Assembly (NCBI GenBank): GCA_023409975.1
Contig: JAEYQO010000058.1
Coordinates: 1 to 64,000, forward strand
From: Bacteroidota bacterium
GTDB taxonomy: Bacteria; Bacteroidota; Bacteroidia; Chitinophagales; Chitinophagaceae
DNA length: 64,000 nucleotides
Reading direction: 5' to 3'
Part shown: positions 16,801 to 25,857 of the stretch, piece after piece
Layout: each line of letters begins with the position of its first letter
Position numbering within the stretch: the stretch's first letter is position 1
The notes under the pieces: model-generated
What the model was told of the DNA's origin: nothing
The model's database searches: none
Seen by the model: only the letters and a program-made list of their open reading frames with translations
Program-made: the position numbers and the translations under genes

Positions 16801-19800
16801 ATGAAAAAACAATTGAATAAGCACCAGTTGGTGCTTACTGGACTTTTATTGCTGTTACAATTGTTTCCAAATAGCGATGCGAGGGCCCAAGGTAACGGTT
16901 TTCTTACTGTCCAACCGAGCACTGAAAACGCAATGCCCAATCCTACTGGCGCAACCTTTACAAATGATCAAACGATCAACAATGTTTTCGCTCAGTATGG
17001 GGTAATAAGCTACCGCCAACGATTTCCAGGCGCTAAAACACCTCGTGTTGCAAATAAGTATGCAATTCATGCTACGGGCAATCTAGATAGCTTAAAAGCT
17101 AGTCTTGAAACTACTGAGAAATTTTATGAAATCACACTTACGGCCCCTGGCGTACCGAACTGTGCAAATCCTCAACCTCCAGTCAATGACTCCATTTTTG
17201 CCAACTACGTGCTCCCTGCGTGGAATTTAGAGATGATTGGTGCCAGGTGCGCCTGGAACATCACCAAAGGTGATTCAAATATTGTCATCGCCGTTGTCGA
17301 TACTGAATTTGACACTACCCATGAAGATCTTAGAGGAAAAATTATATCTGTTTGGGACCCCGCTCCTACCATTCCTCCTTTCGCCTTACATGGCACGAAA
17401 GTAAGCGGCGTAATTACTGCGAGATCTAATAATGAAGTTGGTATTGCCTCGGTTGGACACCATCTTAGTGTGGCCGGTTATAAAACGACAGCCTCAGGCG
17501 ATACAGATATTGGAGATCTAATCTGGGCAGCATTTAGCGATAGGCGACGTATCATTAGTGTGAGCATGTCTTATACCCAACTTGACTCATTCGACGCTGA
17601 AGAAGTAACGAATGAAGGAACAATCCTGGTTCTGTCGGCCGGCAATAATCCAAGCGTCACCCAACATACGGATATTGCATATGTTCCTGGTGTGATAACA
17701 GTAAGCGGCATAGATAGTTTTGGTAACGTTGGCACTACTAATCTGTCCCGTAATCAATGGGTCGATATTTGTGCTCCTTCCGTGCATATCGCTACAACAG
17801 ACACCGGCAATAGATACGTAATTACAGGACCCAATACATCGATTGCAGCTCCGCAGGTCGCTGCTGTAGCAGGACTGATTTTGTCCGTAAACCCATGTCT
17901 GACACCTCCAGAAGTCGAACACATTATCAAGTCTACTGCAGAACCAATCTGGGATGCCGCAAGTTTCCCCGGACAATTAGGGAGTGGACGGGTATACGCC
18001 TATGGAGCCGTGCTACTTGCTCAAACCTACAGACATCACATCACTTCTGACACCACCTGGACCGGAATCGTTAGATGTGGTGCGGATATCGTCATTGATT
18101 CGGGGGCGACGCTTACCATTGTTGATACCGTGATGATGGGCTGCATTAATCGTTTAGAGGTTTTACCAGGTGGTAAGCTGGTCGTAGACGGAGGGTATAT
18201 TACAACATTGCCTTACAACAGAGAAGGCATGTGGCAGGGGATTGATGCAGTGGGCGACCCTTCAAAACCCCAGACACCACAGTTCCAGGGTGTAGTTGAA
18301 ATTAAAAATGGCGCAGTGGTGGAAAACGCACGTCGTGCTTTCAGGAATTACAGGAAGGATGATTATCATTCAGGTGGTGGCATTCTGCTGGCCAGTAACA
18401 GTACTTTCCGAAACAATCGCAAATCGCTCGAGTTTATTACATACTATAACATAAACTATCTCGGTGATACGATAGGCGACAGGAGTAGAATTGTGCAATG
18501 CAGCTTTGAGGTCGATTCTAATTATCCAGGCAATGCCATCAACTATCCTTTCGACTGCCATGCGTCCCTCTGGCAGGTCGATGGCGTCCGTTTCGAAGGT
18601 TGTAGTTTTACTAATAACGGGATAGGTATTAGCAAAGAAGTGGGCTCAGGTATCTATACATATCGTGCCGGCTACCAGGTTGTTCCTTATTGCCCTACCC
18701 CTTACGGTAATTATCCCTGCTCAGGCATTACAAGGAGCTATTTCGAAGGGTTCAGAACAGGCATTCATGCGTCTGATGCACTTACAGATGATCTAAGGGC
18801 TGTCAATGTAGAGGCTGCTGATTTTGTTAATAATTCGATTGGGGTTTATGTCGAAGGTGGTGTAAATATTTCTGTAACCCGATCTGATTTCCAGCTCGGC
18901 GACGGCAAACCCATTGGTAATAGCTGCTACGATAATATTGGTATCAATACCGCAGGTGTCAGACAGTTCAATATCAAGGAAAATTCTTTTAATGCGAACT
19001 CAGGTCAGTCGAACATAAACATTGGCGTTTACACTTCAAATTCTGTTCTCGGCAATGGGTCTGGTCAAACAAATACAATCTATAAAAACACCTTCGAAAA
19101 CCTGACGAAAGCCTGCTGGGCAGCTAATCGTAACCGAACGTCATTTCCACAATTCGGTTCGCCACTTCTGCCTGCTGGCTTATTCTATGAATGTAATACG
19201 TTTTACAACAATGAGAAAGCAATATTTATAACAGCTTCAGGTATTTCAGGTTCAACGGGCCAGGGAATTCTTGGTGGACGAGGAAACATCTTCGATCAAA
19301 ACATAGTAGACATAGAAAATCAAGGTTCACATTTTTATTATAGTCACGATGGCGGCTCCACACAACCTCAGATTATTGGTGACATCACTCTAACTTCAGG
19401 GGCAGTTAATTGTGGGTCAGGTCTTTCAAGTTTTGGTGTGGTATTCGATGATCCTGAGTTGTTTGGAGAACTCCTTTCTGATCTTCCTGATTTACGTCTT
19501 CGTCTGGCTAACGGGTTAGACTATCTTTCCGGAGCTATTGATGGGGGTGACATAGAGGCATTATTCGATGATTTTATGTCACAGACTAACCATGTTCAAT
19601 TTCTTGAAGATCATTCACCATACTTGTCGGGTAGTTTTCTAAGGATGGTTGCACAAGAGCAGGTACTCCGTGAAGGCGAGCTTCGGTCAGTACTTATTAG
19701 TAATCCTGATGCCCTACGGGTACCCGGCTACCTTGAATCACTGCTAGCTGATCACCTCATTGACCAATCGCAACTTGAATATATAAAAGAAGCTATTGCA

Positions 19801-20589
19801 GGTGTTACTACAGAGCTCACAGATTCCATACAGTCAGTCACCTACGCTAATCTGGATTTAGCGGTCGCATATAGGAAGCTTGTGACACATATAAAGAATG
19901 ACAGCCTTCATCAATATCGGGATAGCATAATTGCATGGCTTAATCAAACAGACGGTCTGGCAGCAGGATACGATCTCATCGGTGCCTGGTTGGGCAAAAA
20001 GCAGTACGCAAATGCCATTAGCATCCTCGCAGAGCTTCCTGGTGTATATTCAATGACGGCTGCTGATTCGATAGAGTACTTCGCATTTAAAACCATTTTT
20101 GATGTACAATATGCACTCGACACCTCAGGAAGACACCATACTGAACTGACCGATCTGGAGCGTAGCACCGTGGTTGACGTATCTCAAAACAATCCTGCGA
20201 GCTGGATAGAGGATATAGCCCACACGAATACCAGTCCACATACACCCGCGGCCAATTGTTATTGGGTTTACGAAAGCCTGAGGAAGACTAAAGAACCTGC
20301 CGAAAATGAAAAACCGGAGGGAGAAACATCACAGGTCGGAAATGTCATCGTATATCCAAACCCTGCCAGTCATCAGGTAACCTTCCGATACGGACCTGTT
20401 CCTGAAACAAAAGACCTGAAACTCTCGATCACGAGCTCAACTGGAGTAACAATATTCCAGGCTCCTCTGCCATACCAGCAAGGAGAAATGAGCTGGAATA
20501 CACGGTCCATTCCTCCAGGATACTATATCTATCATATAGTTGATGGCAAAAGAAAAGTTGCGACCGGCAGAGTCGTTATCGTGAAGTAG
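16801..20589 (+). CDS. Subtilisin-family (S8) protease with beta-helix region and T9SS tail
   Basis: 1262 residues. After a signal peptide (about 1-29) and a propeptide-like region comes an S8 catalytic domain (about 155-400). The triad is visible: D167 in IAVVDTEFD, H197 in HGTKVSG and S347 in NTSIAAPQVAA, with the oxyanion Asn in LSAGNN. Residues of about 420-860 look like a right-handed parallel beta-helix (repeated short strands with N/G turns, GIHASD, GVYVEGG, GINTAG). A helical segment (about 880-1130) and a type-A sorting tail follow (VIVYPNPASHQVTF ... GYYIYHIVDG..KVATGRVVIVK). The protease is likely surface-bound or released. The active-site context is drifted (EFD for GID, SIAAPQ for SMAAPH), but the residues themselves are kept. 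Confidence 0.9.
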   Translation: MKKQLNKHQLVLTGLLLLLQLFPNSDARAQGNGFLTVQPSTENAMPNPTGATFTNDQTINNVFAQYGVISYRQRFPGAKTPRVANKYAIHATGNLDSLKASLETTEKFYEITLTAPGVPNCANPQPPVNDSIFANYVLPAWNLEMIGARCAWNITKGDSNIVIAVVDTEFDTTHEDLRGKIISVWDPAPTIPPFALHGTKVSGVITARSNNEVGIASVGHHLSVAGYKTTASGDTDIGDLIWAAFSDRRRIISVSMSYTQLDSFDAEEVTNEGTILVLSAGNNPSVTQHTDIAYVPGVITVSGIDSFGNVGTTNLSRNQWVDICAPSVHIATTDTGNRYVITGPNTSIAAPQVAAVAGLILSVNPCLTPPEVEHIIKSTAEPIWDAASFPGQLGSGRVYAYGAVLLAQTYRHHITSDTTWTGIVRCGADIVIDSGATLTIVDTVMMGCINRLEVLPGGKLVVDGGYITTLPYNREGMWQGIDAVGDPSKPQTPQFQGVVEIKNGAVVENARRAFRNYRKDDYHSGGGILLASNSTFRNNRKSLEFITYYNINYLGDTIGDRSRIVQCSFEVDSNYPGNAINYPFDCHASLWQVDGVRFEGCSFTNNGIGISKEVGSGIYTYRAGYQVVPYCPTPYGNYPCSGITRSYFEGFRTGIHASDALTDDLRAVNVEAADFVNNSIGVYVEGGVNISVTRSDFQLGDGKPIGNSCYDNIGINTAGVRQFNIKENSFNANSGQSNINIGVYTSNSVLGNGSGQTNTIYKNTFENLTKACWAANRNRTSFPQFGSPLLPAGLFYECNTFYNNEKAIFITASGISGSTGQGILGGRGNIFDQNIVDIENQGSHFYYSHDGGSTQPQIIGDITLTSGAVNCGSGLSSFGVVFDDPELFGELLSDLPDLRLRLANGLDYLSGAIDGGDIEALFDDFMSQTNHVQFLEDHSPYLSGSFLRMVAQEQVLREGELRSVLISNPDALRVPGYLESLLADHLIDQSQLEYIKEAIAGVTTELTDSIQSVTYANLDLAVAYRKLVTHIKNDSLHQYRDSIIAWLNQTDGLAAGYDLIGAWLGKKQYANAISILAELPGVYSMTAADSIEYFAFKTIFDVQYALDTSGRHHTELTDLERSTVVDVSQNNPASWIEDIAHTNTSPHTPAANCYWVYESLRKTKEPAENEKPEGETSQVGNVIVYPNPASHQVTFRYGPVPETKDLKLSITSSTGVTIFQAPLPYQQGEMSWNTRSIPPGYYIYHIVDGKRKVATGRVVIVK

Positions 20590-20620
20590 GGTCTATTGGA
20601 CAGGGCAACTATGGGTGACA

Positions 20621-20656
20621 GGGAGGCTGCCTCTAATCGAGACAGTCTCCCTTTTT
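20621..20656 (+). terminator. Intrinsic terminator after the S8 protease
   Basis: Stem GGGAGGCTG/CAGTCTCCC (one G-T pair) with a 13-base loop, followed by TTTTT. Confidence 0.8.
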
Positions 20657-20820
20657 AACCGCCATTTAGCGAACAGCCACGGACTAGCCACGACCATTTC
20701 GAAAGCGAGGGGCCCGTATGGGGTACAGGCAGCCCCAGGTCTGGATCTGAGTTGTGTTTCGGCCAGGTTCCTCGTCACTTATCACCTTATTAATCCCCTA
20801 CCTATTGATCCTGTACCTAC

Positions 20821-20860
20821 TTTTACCTATTGTGGAGTATAGCAACGATATATATCTTCA
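20821..20860 (+). promoter_or_regulatory. Promoter cassette upstream of T9SS cargo gene (copy 2)
   Basis: TTTTACCTATTG (20821-20832), a 20-base spacer and TATCTTCA (20853-20860), 16 bases before the ATG: the same boxes and the same distances as at 15872-15911. Similarity continues to ATGCGTT at the start codon. Confidence 0.7.
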
Positions 20861-20876
20861 TACAAAATTTGTGTTT

Positions 20877-21929
20877 ATGCGTTCATTATTCCATAGATCA
20901 TGCTTCATAGTAATTCTTCTTTTGGCCACCTCCTTGCTAGTTCCTGTAAGCCATTTTGCGCAGCATAAATACATACCTATTCCCGAAGATAGCGCAGTCT
21001 GGATCACAGTTGTGGAAGACTGGCATGAAAGCGATCCGTCTAATCCCCCACATACTTTTTACTATTCAGCAGGATTTACAGAAGGCAAAGACACAGTAAT
21101 TAACGGGATTCGTTACTTCTGCTACCATGGTGAGTGGGACAATTCGGCCATGCCTCCTCCGATCGGCGGAAATTCCGCCTACTACGGAGAATGGATGGTA
21201 CAGGATACGATTGCTAAAAAAGTTTGGACGGTTCGATACAAGGGAAATCCCTCAAAATTGGAACTGATCTACGATTTTTCTCTGAACATCGGAGATACGA
21301 TTACAGACCCTGATTTCTTTTTTTTTACAACCCATATATCCCCATACAGGGCCTGGGTTGAAGATATTGATAGCGTATTTTGGAACGATGGGACCTGGCG
21401 CTACCGCTGGTTCATAAAGTCTGACTTGAATAGTCCGTGGGCTCCACCTGCGCAGGCTGTTCAAATTGAAGGCATGGGGTACACCACTGGTTTTTTGGAA
21501 TTTCCCATGCTGGAAAGTATTGGATTGATAAGTTTGACATTTCGGTTGACCTGCTTCCGCCATAAAAATCAATGGTTATACCATGAGCCTAATCCCTGGA
21601 ATTACGACTGCGATAGTATGCTGGCGCGGAATATGATCACTGATGTGAGAACAATTAGCAGCAGGAACGAACTGGAGGCACCGATGTTATATCCGAACCC
21701 TGTCAGGGCAGAAGGAAAAATCTGGCTGAACAGTTATGCAGGTAAGCCGGGAGAACAACTACAACTGGTGATTTTCAATGTCACAGGTCAAACCATTGCC
21801 AGTCACAAGATCACACCAGGTTCACCCATCGATCTGCAGCGGTTCACTTTAACACCCGGACTATATCTATTCATTGTAAAGGATGAAAACTCCAGAGCAA
21901 GAGTTATTGATAAAATCCACATAAATTAA
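20877..21929 (+). CDS. Secreted protein with T9SS type-A sorting tail, unknown
   Basis: 350 residues: signal peptide (MRSLFHRSCFIVILLLATSLLVPVSHFAQ), a mature region with KDTVINGIRYFCYHGEW...VRYKGNPSKLELIYDFSLNIGDTI, and a type-A sorting tail (MLYPNPVRAEGKIWLNS...GQTIASHKI...GLYLFIVKDENS). The frame is open for 41 codons upstream, but those codons cover the promoter boxes, so I start at 20877, where the signal peptide begins. The layout parallels the gene at 15928. No catalytic motif is seen. The tail indicates delivery across the outer membrane by T9SS. Confidence 0.82.
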   Translation: MRSLFHRSCFIVILLLATSLLVPVSHFAQHKYIPIPEDSAVWITVVEDWHESDPSNPPHTFYYSAGFTEGKDTVINGIRYFCYHGEWDNSAMPPPIGGNSAYYGEWMVQDTIAKKVWTVRYKGNPSKLELIYDFSLNIGDTITDPDFFFFTTHISPYRAWVEDIDSVFWNDGTWRYRWFIKSDLNSPWAPPAQAVQIEGMGYTTGFLEFPMLESIGLISLTFRLTCFRHKNQWLYHEPNPWNYDCDSMLARNMITDVRTISSRNELEAPMLYPNPVRAEGKIWLNSYAGKPGEQLQLVIFNVTGQTIASHKITPGSPIDLQRFTLTPGLYLFIVKDENSRARVIDKIHIN

Positions 21930-22040
21930 CATCCAGGTTAAACCCGAGAATAGCTACGTTTACTATTTAAAGGCCTGGCATCAAACTTAACTGCGGCCTT
22001 CCTTCCATGGTGGATTTCGATGATCTCACGACCCATAATC

Positions 22041-22058
22041 AGTATATTATAACATACT
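22041..22058. promoter_or_regulatory. Palindromic operator O1 of hipBA (predicted)
   Basis: AGTATATTATAACATACT, an 18-bp palindrome matching its own reverse complement at 16 positions. It shares the core TATTATAACA with the second palindrome, and the centres are exactly 40 bp apart. Confidence 0.65.
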
Positions 22059-22080
22059 TTTTCCGCCAAAATGCCTATAT

Positions 22081-22098
22081 TGCCTATTATAACAGGCA
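22081..22098. promoter_or_regulatory. Palindromic operator O2 of hipBA (predicted)
   Basis: TGCCTATTATAACAGGCA, an 18-bp palindrome with 16 matching positions, ending three bases before the hipB start codon. Arms differ from O1, but the core is identical. Binding here would cover the translation start region. Confidence 0.65.
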
Positions 22099-22101
22099 GG
22101 A

Positions 22102-22365
22102 ATGTTTGGCAATATCACAATAAAAGAAGTAAAAAAGCAGCTAGGCGCACTGGTTAGGCTACTCAGAAAACGCGAAAATCTTAGCCAGGAAGAATTAGCG
22201 GAAAAGCTCGGATTGTCCAGGCTTACCATTCAGCAACTGGAAGCAGGAAAGAACCCTACAATAGAAACCGTTCTGAAAGTTTTGCAGCATTTTGACCTGC
22301 TGGAAGACTTTAGCCGATACATAGACGGTCATTCTAATAACATTGATATGGATTCACTTTACTGA
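22102..22365 (+). CDS. hipB: XRE-family antitoxin, HipB-like
   Basis: 87 residues with one helix-turn-helix domain (about 13-66: LVRLLRKRENLSQEELAEKLGLSRLTIQQLEAGKNPTIETVLKVLQHF), the Cro/C1 type. The short acidic tail (HSNNIDMDSLY) is where HipB antitoxins contact the kinase. It should bind the two palindromes just upstream and neutralise the following HipA-type toxin while repressing the operon. The toxin frame starts two bases after its stop codon. Confidence 0.9.
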   Translation: MFGNITIKEVKKQLGALVRLLRKRENLSQEELAEKLGLSRLTIQQLEAGKNPTIETVLKVLQHFDLLEDFSRYIDGHSNNIDMDSLY

Positions 22366-22366
22366 T

Positions 22367-23635
22367 ATGTCAAAGAATAACTTAATAAACCTTTATTGTT
22401 TCGACCAGGAGATTGGCAGACTCAGCTATGATGAAAACAGAAGTGCTTCCTTTTTCCAGTACAATCCGGCATTCCTGGAGCTGGGATTGTTTACCAACCT
22501 GTTTCCGCTGATTATTAAGAGGATCAGGCAGACTCAGGTATTTGATAAATATAATAATGGTACCTTTCGGGGGCTGCCGCCGATGATTGCAGACTCGTTG
22601 CCCGATCTTTTCGGCAACATAATCTTCAAAGCATGGATAGAAAGTACGAACCGCCAGTTCGAGAAAGTGTCTGTTCTGGAGCAACTGGCCTATGTAGGCA
22701 AAAGAGGTATGGGTGCGCTGGAGTATCTGCCGAGCAAGGAATTAGGTGCGACAGACTCCATTGATATATCTGAGATAACGGAAGTGGTAAGGCAGGTATT
22801 GAACAATAAAACAGGCACAAACGCATCTTCATTGGATCACGCCTCCCTGCTGAACATATTTAAGATAGGCACTTCAGCCGGCGGGATGAGACCTAAAATA
22901 CTTATCTCGGAGCATGTTTCTACCGGTGAGATCATACCGGGAGATCTTGTAACCTCAGCAGACTATAATCACTACCTGATTAAACTGGATCTCGAACAGT
23001 CTACCTATAGTAGAGAAATGATTGAATATTCCTATTACCTGGCTGCCACAATGGCCGGTATAGTGATGATGCCGTCTAAAATGATCGAAGGGCGGCATTT
23101 TGCCACGGTAAGGTTCGACCGGCAGCAGGGTAAAAAAAGACATGCATTAACTGCTACGGGTATAGCCGGACTGGACTATAATGACCCGAAGGTATCCAAT
23201 TATGAACAGCTTTTCGATCTCGCTTTATTTTTGAAAGTGCCTCACCGGGATATGGAGCAGCTATTCCGGAGAATGGTGTTCAATTTGGTCTTTGCCAATC
23301 ACGATGACCATTTAAAAAACCATGCGTTCATCTATGATGAAGAAGAGGACAGCTGGCAACTCGCCCCTGCTTACGATCTTACATATTCTCTCAACCCTGA
23401 AATTAATTTCAAAACCAGATCCCGCGCTTTATCCGTTAATGGCAAACGAATAGCTATCACCATCGATGACCTGCTGATAATCGCAGATAATTACACAATT
23501 AAAAATCCAAAGAAAATCATATCGGAGGTGAACGACGTGAAAGATTCCTGGGTCGGCATTGCAAAAGAGCTGGCGATCCCAGAGCATATTATCAACACCA
23601 TGATCAAGAACTTTTGGGAGGTGCCCTTTCAATAG
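22367..23635 (+). CDS. hipA: HipA-family Ser/Thr kinase toxin
   Basis: 422 residues, near the 440 of E. coli HipA. The N-terminal subdomain (GRLSYDENRSASFFQYN, LPPMIADSLPDLFGN) is followed by the flexible phosphate-loop segment GTSAGGMRPKILIS, where HipA proteins autophosphorylate on serine. The catalytic loop reads NHDDHLKNHAFIYDE (catalytic Asp probably D313, metal-binding N318) and the DFG-equivalent is PAYDLTYSLNP. All kinase elements are intact, so it should be an active toxin; E. coli HipA phosphorylates glutamyl-tRNA synthetase, but the target here is not known. A frame start eight codons earlier is possible, but it would overlap hipB. Confidence 0.92.
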   Translation: MSKNNLINLYCFDQEIGRLSYDENRSASFFQYNPAFLELGLFTNLFPLIIKRIRQTQVFDKYNNGTFRGLPPMIADSLPDLFGNIIFKAWIESTNRQFEKVSVLEQLAYVGKRGMGALEYLPSKELGATDSIDISEITEVVRQVLNNKTGTNASSLDHASLLNIFKIGTSAGGMRPKILISEHVSTGEIIPGDLVTSADYNHYLIKLDLEQSTYSREMIEYSYYLAATMAGIVMMPSKMIEGRHFATVRFDRQQGKKRHALTATGIAGLDYNDPKVSNYEQLFDLALFLKVPHRDMEQLFRRMVFNLVFANHDDHLKNHAFIYDEEEDSWQLAPAYDLTYSLNPEINFKTRSRALSVNGKRIAITIDDLLIIADNYTIKNPKKIISEVNDVKDSWVGIAKELAIPEHIINTMIKNFWEVPFQ

Positions 23636-23705
23636 TTAAGCACCCATCACCCGGGCATCCCTTCGCTTTTCACCAGCCTGCAGCCAGCGACTACCCACGA
23701 TCCGC

Positions 23706-23713
23706 TATCTTTG
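23706..23713 (+). promoter_or_regulatory. -7 box of hscA
   Basis: TATCTTTG, exact consensus, ends only six bases before the ATG, implying a transcript with almost no 5' leader. It also rules out the in-frame TTG at 23711, which lies inside the box. Confidence 0.65.
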
Positions 23714-23719
23714 CACCAT

Positions 23720-25576
23720 ATGGGAAAAGTAGCCATCAACCTCGTCACAGGAAGTCTGCAGCAAAAGGAAACGATCGTGGGAATTGACCTCGGCACTACC
23801 AACAGCCTTATCGCTATCGTACACCCTGACACCAAACAACCCATGGCACTCAAGGAGGTCGACGGTCTGACACTGGTACCCTCTATCATACACTTCGATG
23901 AGTATGGTAATCCGCTGGTTGGGGCTCTGGCCAAAGAGCGCCTTGTAAGCGCCCCGGAACGGACCATTTATTCTGTAAAACGCCTGATGGGTAAATCCTA
24001 TAATGACGTTCAGGACCATGCTGGCCTCTTCGCCTACCAGGTGATCGATGATGATACAGAATCTCTGGTAAAGATCAGGATCAATGACCGCTTCTACACC
24101 CCCATAGAACTTTCAGGCGAGATCCTCCGGGAGCTGAAACACCGTGCCGAACATATTCTCAAAACACCGGTGAACAAAGCGGTGATCACGGTGCCCGCCT
24201 ACTTTAATGATGCGCAGCGCCAGGCAACCAGAGACGCTGGCAAACTGGCCGGGCTGGATGTACTGCGTATAGTCAACGAACCCACCGCCGCAAGCCTCGC
24301 GTATGGCCTGGGAGCTAAACCCGATGAGGAAAAAACCATAGCAGTGTACGATCTGGGAGGTGGCACCTTCGACGTATCCATCCTCCATATTACGAATGGG
24401 ATCTTCGAAGTTCTGTCAACACATGGTGACACTTACCTCGGAGGAGACGATATGGACCGGGCACTCGTCGACTTCTGGCAGCAACAGCTTCAACCGGAAG
24501 CTTCACAGCTCCAGGACAAAAGCTATATCCAGGAACTCCGCCTTCTGGCAGAAGCAGCAAAAAAGCATCTGTCATCCAACGATCATTTCGAAGGAAACAT
24601 CGCAGACCGCAAGGTCAGTGTTAGCCGTCAGCAGTTTGATGAACTGATAGAACCCCTGGTCGCCCGCACGATCTCCAGTTGCCGCCAGGCCATGCAGGAC
24701 GCCGGACTTCAACCCTCTGCGATCGACGCTGTAGTGATGGTGGGTGGGTCTACAAGAGTACCACTGGTGAAACAGAGAGTACAGGAGTTTTTCGGCCGCG
24801 AAGTATTCGACCAGCTCAATCCTGATGAGGTAGTAGCCCTCGGCGCTGCGGTTCAGGCAGATATTCTGGCTGGTAACAATACGGATATGTTGCTGCTGGA
24901 TGTCACGCCGCTCTCACTTGGCATTGAAACCATGGGAGGGCTGATGGATGTATTGATTCCAAGAAATTCCAAAATCCCTAATAAGGCCAGCAGACAGTAC
25001 ACCACGCAGAAGGACGGACAGTCCGGTATGCGGATATCGGTCTACCAGGGGGAGCGCGATCTGGTAAAGGACAACCGTAAGCTATCGGAGTTCAGCCTCA
25101 CAGGCATCCCCGGTATGCCCGCAGGGCTGCCGAAAGTAGAAGTAAGTTTCCTGATAGATGCCGATGGCATTCTGAAAGTTAGCGCAACAGAACTCAGAAG
25201 CGGCGTCGCTCAGAGCATTGAGGTGAAGCCGCAGTATGGCCTTACTGACGAGGAGGTGGAATCCATGCTGATGGATTCGATCACACATGCAAAGGAAGAT
25301 ATTCAGACACGCGCACTGGTAGAGGCTACGGCGGAAGCAGAGCAGATGCTATCGACTACAGAACGATTCCTGGAAAAGCACCGCGACTACCTGGAAGATG
25401 AGGAGATCAGAGCCACATTGGGACAGATGGACCTTGTGCGAAACGCCATAGAGGCTAAGGATAAGGACAGGATACAGAAAGAGACCGAGCAGCTCAACGA
25501 AATCTCCCGGCCTTACGCCGAACGCGTCATGGATGCCGCACTGAAGGACGCTATGAAAGGAAAGAAAATTCTTTAG
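23720..25576 (+). CDS. hscA: Hsp70-family chaperone, HscA-like (Fe-S cluster assembly)
   Basis: 618 residues with the Hsp70 layout: ATPase domain (about 20-380) with GIDLGTTNS, VPAYFNDAQRQATRDAG, YDLGGGTFDVSIL and VGGSTRVPLV; substrate-binding domain with LLDVTPLSLGIET; helical lid at the C-terminus. Features that favour HscA over DnaK are an N-terminal extension before the first strand, SVKRLMGKSYNDVQ, the linker-following IEVKPQYGLTDEEVESM, and the ending MDAALKDAMKGKKIL in place of an acidic DnaK tail. HscA works with HscB to pass iron-sulphur clusters from the scaffold. No isc partners are in the window. The role as a general DnaK paralogue is the alternative. Confidence 0.85.
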   Translation: MGKVAINLVTGSLQQKETIVGIDLGTTNSLIAIVHPDTKQPMALKEVDGLTLVPSIIHFDEYGNPLVGALAKERLVSAPERTIYSVKRLMGKSYNDVQDHAGLFAYQVIDDDTESLVKIRINDRFYTPIELSGEILRELKHRAEHILKTPVNKAVITVPAYFNDAQRQATRDAGKLAGLDVLRIVNEPTAASLAYGLGAKPDEEKTIAVYDLGGGTFDVSILHITNGIFEVLSTHGDTYLGGDDMDRALVDFWQQQLQPEASQLQDKSYIQELRLLAEAAKKHLSSNDHFEGNIADRKVSVSRQQFDELIEPLVARTISSCRQAMQDAGLQPSAIDAVVMVGGSTRVPLVKQRVQEFFGREVFDQLNPDEVVALGAAVQADILAGNNTDMLLLDVTPLSLGIETMGGLMDVLIPRNSKIPNKASRQYTTQKDGQSGMRISVYQGERDLVKDNRKLSEFSLTGIPGMPAGLPKVEVSFLIDADGILKVSATELRSGVAQSIEVKPQYGLTDEEVESMLMDSITHAKEDIQTRALVEATAEAEQMLSTTERFLEKHRDYLEDEEIRATLGQMDLVRNAIEAKDKDRIQKETEQLNEISRPYAERVMDAALKDAMKGKKIL

Positions 25577-25808
25577 CAGGGCCAGACATCACCCGTCAGT
25601 CAGGGACAACAGAAGGGCAAAACAGATCATAAAAAAATCCGTGTGAACGGTAAACACGCGGTGGAGCGGCGGAGAAGACACGGCCGGGTAATAACGATGG
25701 TATAAAGCTGGTATAAGACTCAACCAACTGAACCAGGACCCTGGATTGGCCAGCGAGCAGCTTTCATTTGTCATTAAGTCCGTTTATTTAAAGACCTAGC
25801 TGACCCCT

Positions 25809-25821
25809 GCAACGTCTCTAC
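25809..25821. repeat. Half-copy of the REP-like element
   Basis: GCAACGTCTCTAC matches the terminal repeat GCTACGTCTCTAC of the element at 6526-6587 at 12 of 13 bases. It lies in the 281-base gap between two converging genes (25577-25857), which otherwise holds only an AACCATC heptamer run at 25835-25858. Confidence 0.5.
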
Positions 25822-25857
25822 ACGTGGCATGCACAACCATCAACCATCAACCATCAA

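Noticed and set aside
23711..25576. Calling the Hsp70 gene dnaK with a TTG start
   Set aside because: The TTG lies inside the -7 box, and the N-terminal extension, YGLTDEEV segment and C-terminal ending fit HscA better than DnaK.
21930..25857. Mobile element carrying hipBA
   Set aside because: No transposase, integrase or flanking direct repeats are visible; only composition and neighbourhood hint at transfer.
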